Program-made: the position numbers and the translations under genes
DNA from: Fonsecaea monophora
Taxonomy: Eukaryota; Ascomycota; Eurotiomycetes; Chaetothyriales; Herpotrichiellaceae
Direction: 5' to 3'
Assembly (NCBI RefSeq): GCF_001642475.1
Contig: NW_019173932.1
Location: 124,001 to 188,000, forward strand
Length of the DNA stretch: 64,000 bases
In this document: one piece after another, positions 53,921 to 63,495 of the stretch
Layout: the number at the start of each line of letters is the position of its first letter
Numbering within the stretch: the stretch's first letter is position 1
Notes under the pieces: model-generated
What the model was told of the DNA's origin: nothing
What the model saw: the letters and a program-made list of their open reading frames with translations, nothing else
Database searches by the model: none

Positions 53921-55029
53921 AGTCGAGGACGAGAGACTCCAGTGTTGTAGGAGACGGACGGTGAACTTTGAACCTATGTCGTGGATGGCATGGTGTCTGG
54001 TTCGTCTTGGTGTGGGAATAAAATAAGGAGGGACGAGGGTTTGGCTCAGGTGTAAATACGAGTTTTTGGGCAAGGTGAGAAGTGGGAGCGGTTCGGTCAG
54101 CTTACGGATGTTCCAAGCACGAACAACATAGCAGTTCCCGAGTAGGTTGTGGGCAGACAGTCCACCCACAGGGCTTGGGTGCTGCTCTTGGTTTCTTACT
54201 GCCCTTAGAGTGTCAAGCTCGGGCGACCCGGTGCCTCCCATAGGCCCAGCACAGGGCCTAGAATGTCCCCAGCCAATGCCCACTGATTAACCCTCCGGGT
54301 TGACTGCCAGTCCGTATGCAGCCCCGGACGCCATGATCGAATCCTCCCCCTGATAGTGGCCAACGAACCATTGGATTCTCTGGCTTTCGCTCTGCGCCCC
54401 GTTCCACTGACGATCTAAACCCAAAACGGTCTCTTGGGACCCGGTGCATGTGTTTCAGGCTGAAGCCTTTTCCCCATCCTATGTTGAACACGGCGAATGG
54501 TGTATGAGGTGCAGAACCCTCCTTACTTACTTCTCCTGAAGGCCGCAGATGATTGACAGCGACATGTCGGTGTGTTCGTTGATCTCACGATAACTGCTGA
54601 GTCTTAAAGTGAAGTCCACCCGATGGTTGACACATTCCGTGACATGGTGGTAACATGCCACAGACCACGGATCAGTATTCGTAACCCACCAGCATTAACC
54701 CTTCACATCTACGGCATCCAGCTCTAGGACATTTGTACAGTCCTACAAAAATCTTCGATCAAAACCTCGGTCTCAGTAGTGGGAATACTGTTCTCATTCT
54801 ATGCTGTCATTTGCGATCAGCCGCTCAAAGGACAGCAAGTACGCCTTCTCTGCTATGCCACTTGGTACCGAGTACTGTCATTATTAAATCAGTCTCCCTC
54901 ACATTTTCGGAATGGGACCTTGAAGATAACCCAGGAGGAGAGTACAATAGCAAGCACCCAGCCCATTAATACATCATGGAACCCCTTCAAATAGAAAGAC
55001 ATCCAAGAAAGAAGAGTGCTGCATTTCGC
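53921..55029. promoter_or_regulatory. IRE1 upstream/leader region
   Basis: Upstream of IRE1 and downstream of the LYAR gene (both minus). The first 363 bases upstream of the chosen ATG remain open in the IRE1 frame, up to 54283. The extra residues do not look like a signal sequence, so I treat them as a long 5' leader. No other gene seen. Confidence 0.5.
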
Positions 55030-56841
55030 TCAGAAAAACACCACATACTCGCCCTTCTCATTCCGCTTTATTCTCAACGCCCGCCATAAGTCCTGCTCCT
55101 CTTCCATCTTCGAAGTGTTGCTTCGGACATCGTTATGCTTATGCCATCGCTTGAGCATCTTGTGAATGGAATATCCTTTGTCTGAGTCGAGTCCTGGTGC
55201 ATTGGCGAGGAAACTGCGGCAAGCACGTTTCGTCTTTTCTTCTGCGCCGAACACGACCATTGCACCATTTGTGCTTTTGCGTCTGCCTGCACCGTTGCTA
55301 TGCTGGTGCATGGGATCCGAGTCCGTGTCAGAGCCAGACTCGTCGTGTTTGTGGTACTCGATGGCTTTGAGTTTACGTGTCGTGCCTTCGCCTGGCGATC
55401 GCGAAGGCGATTCGTCACTATATCGGCGGCGCGAGCGGTGTTCATGTCGAATATTGGCGGATGCAGTACCATTGTGTCGATGGACCTTGTGCTTTTTTCT
55501 CTCTCGCTTCTCGCCGTCGCGGATTCGGGAGAGACTGTTCCCCTGGTCCGACGAGCTGGCTCTCCTCCGCGTTTTGGTGTTGGCCATTTGGCTCTCGACC
55601 TGGCTAGGAAGAAGTGCTCCGCCCACCATTGAAAGCGCTCGAACTGCTCGACCTTTGATCGAGATGCCAAGGCCGTTCGAATCCTCCTTGGTGTGTCGAG
55701 TACGTTTTAACGGAGATGTGGGGTCTTCTGGTTTCAAACTTCGGCGAGTCGTGCGCTCTTTCTGGACTACCACGCGTTTGTCGTTGGGATCAGGAGATCG
55801 TCGGAATGGGTACGACTCATCTTGGGACATCATTCGATTCAACCCACCCGTGAGTCCAGAGTGCACAATCACTGGTGTGTCCACCTTTACTGCATCGGCC
55901 ATCAGGGTGTCCCCTTCCAGCTCGTGGATTTGATCATCCGTGGCGCGCTTCCGCTTCTTTTCACTGCCGCTGTTCGTCCGGCTATGCACGCGTGGTCTTT
56001 CCTTTTTGTCTAACTTGGATTTCGTCTCCTTCGCTGCCGGAGTCATGAATTCGAGTGACAGTGTGCTGTTGTTCATGTCTAACCCACCTCGGGGTTTGAC
56101 TGGTGCTGCACCCCAAGTATAGCCGTTTTCTTCGTACTCCTTGCTATGTCGCTCCTCCTCCTCTGCGTTGTGATACCCATTTTGGCTGGATGGCCGACTG
56201 CCGGAGAAAATTGACGGAGCGGTCTGCTTCATCGACATTTCCTCCTTATCCTTTGTGAAGCTAATCTGAGGTGTGCCTATTTGACTGCCTTCGTCGACCA
56301 TATAATCAAAGACACTGTCACGATTTGAGTCCGGCACGGCGGGAGGAGGAGTGGGAACGTGTGGAGGCGCATCTATATCGAAGTCGTCTTCAACGTATGC
56401 TGGACGGGGGACCAGAGCCTTTTCGTTCTCTGGCTCGACAATGGATACGGACTTTCGTTTCGCGGCCTTGGAAGGCTTCTCGCGATATAAAGCGCCCTGG
56501 TATTTCTGATCTTCGGTGATACATGACTATTTGGGGCAAACCCGGTCAGTGTCAAAAGATGCTCTGCGTAGTCGGGCGCGGTGTATGTAGAAAGGATTCC
56601 CCTGTTTGAAGAAGAGTGTGCCTGTGCGTTTCACATACTGTATGTGCTCTGTAGCTCGTGCCTTGAAAAGTCGTCATGCAATCGATACAGGTAAATACGG
56701 CGCCCCGGCATTGATTGCGGTGCGGATCGAGTTTCTTCTTGGTCAGGACGTCGCCACAGGCCTAGAGACGGGATGGTTAGAAACCGCAAAGGGTGACGAT
56801 CCGCTGCGCATGGTGCTGACCTCGCATTGAAAAGAAACCAT
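55030..56841 (-). CDS. LYAR-type C2HC zinc-finger nuclear protein
   Basis: Three exons: 56841-56821 (21 nt, MVSFQCE), 56761-56639 and 56526-55030, giving 546 residues. The joints rebuild a complete N-terminal LYAR zinc finger (QCEACGDVLTKKKLDPHRNQ, then CRGAVFTCIDCMTTFQG and a third Cys after the last intron, HTSCITEDQKY). The rest is disordered, with many basic and Ser/Arg stretches. A C-terminal ordered patch (KACRSF-like segment, KGYSIHKMLKRWHKHNDVRS and LWRALRIKRNEKGEYVVFF) matches the conserved end of fungal LYAR-like proteins such as fission yeast SPAC19B12.11c/UPF0743 type. These proteins are nucleolar and linked to ribosome biogenesis; this is inferred from the family. Confidence 0.85.
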
Positions 56842-57522
56842 CTTGCGTGTTGTTGCGTGAGTGGTGAGGGATATTCCCCCCTCTCAAAAGTTCAGGGCTG
56901 CGAGTCAATCAACACAAAAAAAAAGAGACTATGAAGGAGCGGGTCGGGTTGGGCAGCAAGACAAGTTGATCGTCGCACAAGAGCCAGCTCTCGAGCGGGA
57001 ACGGCGAAGGAGTGTAAAAAGGGCATCAAATAATGTCAGGAGGGAGAGTTCGGTCTCTTGTCAGAGGGGTACGATAGTCAGGTATGCGTGAGGGCGTCGC
57101 AAACAGGGCCAAAAAAGCGCAGGGTGTTCGCACCATGGATTCATTCCTCTCTTGTTGATAGCGGCCCCCTTCGCTTGGCACATTTTTTTTATATTTGGAG
57201 CCAACATTCGTCACCTGAAGCAGGTCTAGTGGCCCACGCACCTTACCGCTTCACTATTAGTTCGGCGCCAGTGCCCGTCCTCCCGACGCCTATCATACGC
57301 CCATCATGATTTAATCAGGGGGAACCCAAGCATCAGCAAGCCCATGTTTGAGACCTCCCTCGTTCCCCCCAACCGCGTCGCGCCTGACCATTCATGTCTC
57401 GCACAGGCGCGTTCAGTGGTCATCTGGTCTGACTAACTGCACACCAAGATCATGGAGCGCATGATGGTCCACGAACACCTGGGGCGGGCTCACCGGATAA
57501 CCCATGGAAAAACCTGATTGTT
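56842..57522. promoter_or_regulatory. Divergent upstream region
   Basis: Between the LYAR-type gene (minus) and the HD-domain gene (plus). Contains an A9 run near 56924 and a T8 run near 57184. No gene seen. Confidence 0.5.
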
Positions 57523-58398
57523 GTGCACCATCCATCAGGTATTTTGCATATTGACAATAAACATCTAGTGGTGCCAAAGGCGTCTGTTGTAAACACCAGC
57601 TACGTCAACACGCAACATTCCGACTGTCAAGTTCGTGCACCCTCGCACCACTCTTCTCCTTCAAACCAGCCAATGTGCGGCCGTTCCGCAGCGCCCGGCG
57701 CAGAGCCCTCGCTAGGTGTGACACCTGAAACAACCCTCTCACAGTCGCATTCCTCTGATAACAGTGCAGCGAAGGGATCACAATCGTTGCAAGCCTTTGT
57801 ACCCGCATCCCCCCTTTGCGCCGCTGCGTTCGACCTGGTGACGTCCGCTGCCCTGCCGCTGACGATCGTGCATCACTCGTTGCGGGTCTACTTGTTGGCG
57901 AATTGGTTGGCTCAGCGGGAGAAGAGTGAATGGGCAGACAGTGATCTCTTGTTCGTGGCATGCATATGTCATGATATTGGTACCGCCGAGGCGCACAATG
58001 GCCCACAAAGATTCGAGGTCGAGGGCGCCGATGCTGCCGCGGACTTCCTGCGCAAGCAGATGAAATCCGAAGCAGAGGTGCACGAGGTCTGGACGGCGAT
58101 CGCTCTACATACTTCACCAGGCATAGCAGAACGCATCACACCATTGGCTAGGCTGGTGAGGTTGGGTGTCTTGATGGATTTTCGTCCCGCAACTCGGGCG
58201 GCCCTGGACGCAGTGGCCTTTGCGGAAACTCTGGAGATCAAACTTCCACGTTTGGAGATCGAGAAGATCTTGGGGGACGCCGTCGTTCACCAAGCTATTC
58301 AGAATCCAGCCAAGGCCCCTGCAGCTTCATGGCCGAACAATCTCTACAAGTCATACCTTGAGAATCCCGAATGGACGGGTGTCAATCGAGGCTTTTGA
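57523..58398 (+). CDS. HD-domain hydrolase (cyanamide-hydratase-like)
   Basis: Intronless; 291 residues from 57523, or 241 from an internal ATG at 57673 (MCGRSAAPG), which gives a more usual length. The metal-binding HD pattern is visible: HHSLRVYLLANWLAQ (first His), FVACICHDIGTAEAHN (His-Asp pair), FEVEGADAAADFL and AIALHTSPGIAERITPLARL. The arrangement matches the fungal HD proteins related to cyanamide hydratase and yeast DDI2/3, which use a divalent metal to hydrate or hydrolyse small molecules. The specific substrate is not deducible. Its stop lies 64 bp from the INSIG stop (convergent), so the transcripts probably overlap. Confidence 0.82.
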   Translation: MHHPSGILHIDNKHLVVPKASVVNTSYVNTQHSDCQVRAPSHHSSPSNQPMCGRSAAPGAEPSLGVTPETTLSQSHSSDNSAAKGSQSLQAFVPASPLCAAAFDLVTSAALPLTIVHHSLRVYLLANWLAQREKSEWADSDLLFVACICHDIGTAEAHNGPQRFEVEGADAAADFLRKQMKSEAEVHEVWTAIALHTSPGIAERITPLARLVRLGVLMDFRPATRAALDAVAFAETLEIKLPRLEIEKILGDAVVHQAIQNPAKAPAASWPNNLYKSYLENPEWTGVNRGF

Positions 58399-58462
58399 AG
58401 GGCATTATATATTCTAGGTTTTCTCTCGAAATAGAAAAGTAGAGTTGATCAGTCGTCATTGA

Positions 58463-59549
58463 TCACAATCGTAGCCTCCTTCCAATCGCACCAAAGCAAA
58501 GGCTGGTGCAAAACAGAATGCTCGCCAACCAGGTATAGACACCAAACTGTTCAGACGCCATTGGCTGATGAATTGCTGGAACTGGCACGAAATCGGGGTC
58601 CACCACCAACATAACCAAAGTGCCGATGGTGCTTACAGCTGCTGAAAAGGCGAAGCCAGGTAGAGATCGGTCAATGATATACCACAGCACAGGATTCGCC
58701 AGAGCCAGAGTCAAAGCAACTTGCAGCGTGGATTGCCAGGGAATCCGGCGCTGACACAGTCAGTACATACTGTTTGATGGTGGGAGATAGTATAGGATGG
58801 CTCACCACTGCAAATGCAATACCAACAAACGCTCCCATGCTGCGAACGGTAGAGTACCATAATGGACCCAATCCACTATCGGTCGACGTGGAAGAATTGG
58901 CAGCTTCAGGCTCGAGCGCCGTGCTCTTTAGTGACTTTGATTCAGACGATACAAATCTCTCCCAGAAGGAATCGACTAGGGGAAGGGCATTCCCGAGCAA
59001 AATGCCAAAGATGCCCCAAGAGACCTGATAATACAGAGAGCTCCGGTCGATGTCAGGCACCGGGACTGGCGTGATCTGTTGAGTCTTGTGGAGGTGGGTG
59101 ATTAGTGTCCCATAGCCAATCCCGCATCCAAATAATAGCAAGGTCTGCAAGAACAGAGGTACTAGATAGCCACGGAAGCCTTTTCTCTTTACTTTGAGCC
59201 GGGGTTTTGTGGCCTCTCCGTTCCAAGTCACTGGACCCCCCGTCGATTCATAGGTGTAGTCATCTATGCTCGGCCTTTTGCTGGGTGTCTGTGCTCCGGT
59301 ACCCCAAGGTGTAGATGTTTCATCCCGGTTACCCTCTGAGGTGAGAGGAGAGTAAATCCCAAGCAGAGTCGAAGATGTCAAGTTGAGAATTGATCGTGTG
59401 CGACTCGGGGGGAGATCAGGCTTTTGCGTCAGAAGCAACTCGGGGTTTGTAGCTTCAGCCGGAGACGGAGGGTGTGAGGAGTCCGTCGAAGCAGGTGTGA
59501 GCTCGAATGCTCGTCGAGGAATAGGTCGGTAGACTTGAGGCATCTCCAT
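58463..59549 (-). CDS. INSIG-family ER membrane protein
   Basis: Two exons: 59549-58806 and 58750-58463, giving 343 residues from MEMPQVYRPIPRRAFELTP. The first ~130 residues are polar and disordered. The membrane core then shows the INSIG pattern of about six segments: GYLVPLFLQTLLLFGCGIGY, YYQVSWGIFGILLGNALPLV, GLGPLWYSTVRSMGAFVGIA, TLQVALTLALANPVLWYIID, AFSAAVSTIGTLVMLV and YTWLASILFCTSLCFGAIGR. The family motif FVGIAFAVRRIPW spans the splice joint. INSIG proteins sit in the ER and control HMG-CoA reductase activity or turnover and, in animals, SREBP export; the fission yeast homologue Ins1 acts on HMG-CoA reductase. It lies next to a gene for an HMG-CoA-cleaving enzyme. Confidence 0.87.
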
Positions 59550-60160
59550 GATGACCAGGAGGATTGATGCTTTGGAAGAAAGTGGCACAGACAAAGAACA
59601 CTAAATGAGAGCGACAATAGGTAGTAGTTCAGCTCAAGTGATTGTGCTAATGTCAATGCAAAAATGGAGAGATGAAGTATTATAATTCAGTCATGATGGT
59701 AAGGAGAAAAATGTCAGCCTCAGCCAAGGGGAGATAGAATGAGGAGACCTGAGCAGTTGGGGAGCGGAGTCTTGAGGTCCGTTGTGGTGACAAGCCCACA
59801 TGAGCATGAGCTGATGAGAGGGAAAGGGTTCTGTAAGTATTTTCTTCTTTCACATGTCCATATGCAAGTTGACATCGGAGGTGCGTGCACCCAAAGGTCA
59901 CACAACTGCAACAAAAACAAGACTATGCCGAAGTGGGTTGTTGGGGTGTTAGGCACCCAGAGGCACCCAGAGGCGCTATTACGAATACCAATGATGGTCG
60001 AAATGATTCGTGGGGAGATGCGGACAAGTCTTGGATAATTCACCGTAGCAGATACGGCAGAGCGTCCGTAATTTCAACTCCGCCATTCCTTTTTCACCTT
60101 CTACAGCTGCGGTAGGCGCATATTCTTTTCAATGTTACACTTAAACTCGTGATGCTCAAT
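59550..60160. other. Intergenic region
   Basis: INSIG promoter and 3' flank of the lyase/hydratase gene (both minus). Contains an 11-bp direct repeat GGCACCCAGA near 59950-59970. No gene seen. Confidence 0.5.
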
Positions 60161-62005
60161 CTATAACTTGGCCTTTGGAGCGGCCGCTGACCGCGTCATG
60201 GTAATCTCATCCCAGTCCAACGGCTTCTTGGTGGCTTGAAACGCTTTCAATCCAATGGCTGCTTCACCATCGGGGCGCATCATCTTGTCAAATAGTTGCT
60301 TGATCCCCTTGGCTTGCTCTGCGCTTCCGGAATGGAGCCAGCCCAGTCTGACCAATTCTTTGCACATGGTAGACGCTTCCGGACCAGCCACCTTTAAGCG
60401 AGCGAGGTATCGATCCAACTCTGTCTGAAGCTGTGTGGGGTCGTCGACAATCTTCGCGATCACGGCTAGGGACCGCAGCTCATCCATCGGGATTGGACGC
60501 GCAGAGAGCATGGCCTCTCTGGTGAAAGCGAGCCCCCATTCTCTGACCACATATTTCGAGATGGTCGCTGGACACAATCCTAGTTTGGCTTCGCTCAGAG
60601 TGAATGTGGCAGATTTGACTGCGATCCTAACGTCGCACGCAAAGGCGAGTCCAACTCCACCACCAAATGCCGACCCGTTGATACCGGCTATCGTCACTTG
60701 AGGGGCGTTGTCAATTGCTTCAAAGAGCTGTGTGAGACGCTCGTATTGTGCATCGCTGACTTCGCTTGATTGCGCAACCGGCGAAGTCCCTTTTCCAAGG
60801 TCCATCCCTGCACAAAAGTATTTTCCTTCGGCAGTCAAGACTATTCGAGAGGTTGTGCGATCTTCCCGTGCCCGACGGAAAACGTCCGTCAGATCGTTAA
60901 TCATGGGAGTGGTCAGAGCATTGCCCTTCTTTGGCTGATTGAGAACCACTTTGAGGTTGACTCCTGATCGGTACAGCCTGATGCTCTCCGTCTCATTGAC
61001 CAACGTCCAGGTGTATGCTGGGGAGGTTTGGCTCTTTTGTTGCGTCGTACCTCTGGACTGAAGGAGGGCTCGTTTAGCCAGCAAAGCGACTCCGGCGCGG
61101 CTCTCGTTTGGTTTCTTCAATTGCTCAGAGATCCAGCTCCCGACTTCCATTAGCTTCGAAAGGTCCACCCCAGTCTCAACTCCGGCCTGCTGGAACAAAT
61201 ACACCAGGTCTTCCGTCGCAGCATTGCCCTTTGCCCCAGGCGCAAAGGGGCAGCCGCCCAATCCGCCGACACTGCTATCGAAGACACGGAGACCACACTG
61301 ATAAGCCTGCCAGACGTTGCTGACGGCCTGGCCATAGGTGTCGTGAAAATGCCCCGCAAGCTGTGACAGTGGAATGCCGTTGTTCTGGAGATACAGGAGC
61401 AGGCTTTCGACGTCGGCCGCTGTGCCAACGCCCAGTGTATCGCCCAGGCTGACTTCGTAGCATCCCATATCCAACAAGGCCCGCACGACTTTCAGGACAG
61501 CGGCCTGCGGAGTAGGGCCGTCAAAGGGGTCCGCAAAGATGCACGAAATATATCCTCTGACCGCCAGACCTGCAGCGGTAGCTTTCTCTGCCACTTGCCT
61601 CGCCCTTGACAAACCCTCTTCGACAGTCGCGTTGATGTTGGCTTTGCTGAATCCCTCGGTGGCACTCACAAAGACCGCCACCTCCCGCACCGAGTTTTCC
61701 ATGGCAATCTGCAGACCCTTCAGGTTGGGGATCAACACCGGCAGTCGAAGGTTGCCGTCGAGTAGCAATGTCTTGATGGTTTGGTCCGCGAGCACTTGTC
61801 GACAGTCGGCCAATTGCGGGATGGCGCGCGGTGAGACCACGGACGTGATCTCTATTGTATCCAGACCCGTAGCGCGTAGACGAGCGATGAGCTCCAGCTT
61901 CGTGGCGGTCGGGATCGCCGTCTTGACATTCTGCAGACCGTCGCGGGGTCCGACCTCGACGATGCGGACGCCATTCGTCCTCGTATTCGACACACCTCGA
62001 GCCAT
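60161..62005 (-). CDS. Fused HMG-CoA lyase / 3-methylglutaconyl-CoA hydratase-like protein
   Basis: Intronless, 614 residues from MARGVSNTRTNG (62005); an earlier ATG at 62110 would add 35 residues. Residues ~10-320 are a complete HMG-CoA lyase: RIVEVGPRDGLQNVK, EVSLGDTLGVGT, LAGHFHDTYGQAVSNV and the catalytic-Cys loop GGLGGCPFAPGAKGNAATED. Residues ~350-610 are a complete enoyl-CoA hydratase-fold domain with the CoA/oxyanion loops FCAGMDLGKG and INGSAFGGGVGLAFACDVRI. Its segment FTLSEAKLGLCPATISKYVV is typical of LiuC-type methylglutaconyl-CoA hydratases. The fused activities would be the last two steps of leucine degradation, producing acetoacetate and acetyl-CoA. The C-terminus AKL is a type-1 peroxisomal signal. 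The hydratase substrate is inferred by similarity. Confidence 0.9.
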   Translation of the reverse strand: MARGVSNTRTNGVRIVEVGPRDGLQNVKTAIPTATKLELIARLRATGLDTIEITSVVSPRAIPQLADCRQVLADQTIKTLLLDGNLRLPVLIPNLKGLQIAMENSVREVAVFVSATEGFSKANINATVEEGLSRARQVAEKATAAGLAVRGYISCIFADPFDGPTPQAAVLKVVRALLDMGCYEVSLGDTLGVGTAADVESLLLYLQNNGIPLSQLAGHFHDTYGQAVSNVWQAYQCGLRVFDSSVGGLGGCPFAPGAKGNAATEDLVYLFQQAGVETGVDLSKLMEVGSWISEQLKKPNESRAGVALLAKRALLQSRGTTQQKSQTSPAYTWTLVNETESIRLYRSGVNLKVVLNQPKKGNALTTPMINDLTDVFRRAREDRTTSRIVLTAEGKYFCAGMDLGKGTSPVAQSSEVSDAQYERLTQLFEAIDNAPQVTIAGINGSAFGGGVGLAFACDVRIAVKSATFTLSEAKLGLCPATISKYVVREWGLAFTREAMLSARPIPMDELRSLAVIAKIVDDPTQLQTELDRYLARLKVAGPEASTMCKELVRLGWLHSGSAEQAKGIKQLFDKMMRPDGEAAIGLKAFQATKKPLDWDEITMTRSAAAPKAKL

Positions 62006-63495
62006 GATGCCTGCACACGTATTTCCACCGTGAGAAATGTTATGCGCAGACACAAGCCTCCATCTCGAGAAGGCTATAATATATTCGAAGTAGCTTGGTT
62101 TTTGCAACAAGCAACGTACTCTAGGTACAATGTATGTATGTTAGTATGTGTGTACGAGGTAGGTACTAGGGTGATCCAGCCGCCCGCGTCACTTTCCGTC
62201 CGGGTTTTGTTGTTTGTTACCTAGGTATCACTAGAATAGCTTAATGACAGGAGGCCGGAAGTGCGAAAAAAGTATGGTAAGGAAGGGAGGGAGTGAGAGT
62301 GATTTACAAATCAATCAATAATCCATTCTCGTGAGTGAGTTGAGAGACCAGAGGGAGAAATCAAATCTATGCGGTTCGTTTGCGTGTACTTGCCCCCCCC
62401 CCCCAGCAATTAAGCCTCGGAAGTCCGAGTTCGAGTTCAAATTCTCGTTCTGATCCTCACATTTCTCTTCCCCCGCGCGCCTGCGTGCGCTCTCCATTAT
62501 TTCCGCCGCCCGGGCCCCCAAGGACCAAAACACCCTACGTCCGGCAAACTCGAAAGCCGCTTTTCTCCCCTCTGCGCAGACTTGGAGTGCTGGCTCCCCG
62601 GCCGCGAAGGAAAAGTGGAGACCCGGTTGTGAGAGGGAGAGATGGGGAGGTGGGCCCGGTCTCGATCCCGTGCCCTCTGTCTGGTACGGGGTCGAGCCGT
62701 CGAGCCGTGCTAGGCCGTGCAGGTCCCAGGTCCTAGGTCCCAGGTCCCAGGTCGGGGGGGAACTGTGAGAGGGAAGGGAAATGTACCGAGGTCCATTATT
62801 ACCTACAGCAACCTTTGTGCCAGTGTGCCAGTGTGGCCCTGCTGCCGGCACCAGGGGACTACTGCGTGACGAGAATTGTTGCAAGTCATCATTGTAGTAC
62901 TAGCTAGGTACTGTACCGTCCGGGTCTGGGCCTGTACTTGTATAGGAATCTGTAAAAGGAGGAGGGATGTATAGAGGTAGGTAAATACCCCCGAGTATAC
63001 TTGAAGGTACTTGTACTGGTAGACTTGTATCTGTAGGTGTCGCATCCGTCGGTCCTCACGGTCCTCTTCCGATATACCTTCCATGGGTACCTACCTACAC
63101 CTGCACCACCGTATCTCGGTCGCCTCTTTCGTGGTATTCCAGTCGTTCAGCCACCTTGTACAAGTCTTGCAAATGGTGCATAATATCTGCACAGTTGGTG
63201 TTGATTTTGATGGTTGAGGTTGAGGTTGAGAGCCGTATATGTATGCTTGTATTGATATGGCAGGCTCTGCAGGTGTGTAGAACATAAGTCAGGGACGGGA
63301 GATTGGAGATTGGACATGGATTGATGAGTGTCCGAGAGGCTAGCCCGCAACCCATGGCCAGAGGGATAGTAGATGGCAGCCGTTGTTCTTATATCCGCAG
63401 AGGATGTATACGAGACGAACTATATATTATGGTCTACCGGCCTACCAGTCTATAGACTCTATGCAGTGTCCAGTTTTGATGCTTTGCAGCAACAC
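62006..63495. other. Intergenic region with short repeats
   Basis: Upstream of the lyase/hydratase fusion and downstream of the partial ligase gene (both minus). Holds a C12 run at about 62393-62404 and a head-to-tail AGGTCCC repeat at 62721-62753. The minus frame 62315-62884 and others are not supported as genes. Confidence 0.55.
62721..62753. repeat. AGGTCCC tandem repeat
   Basis: About five adjacent 6-8 bp units of AGGTCC(C), one with TAGG at the junction, giving a self-complementary GGTCC-rich stretch followed by G7. Noncoding. Confidence 0.75.

Noticed and set aside
62315..62884. 189-residue minus-strand frame
   Set aside because: Driven by GC-rich repeats (AGGTCCC units, C and G runs) and lacking any domain.
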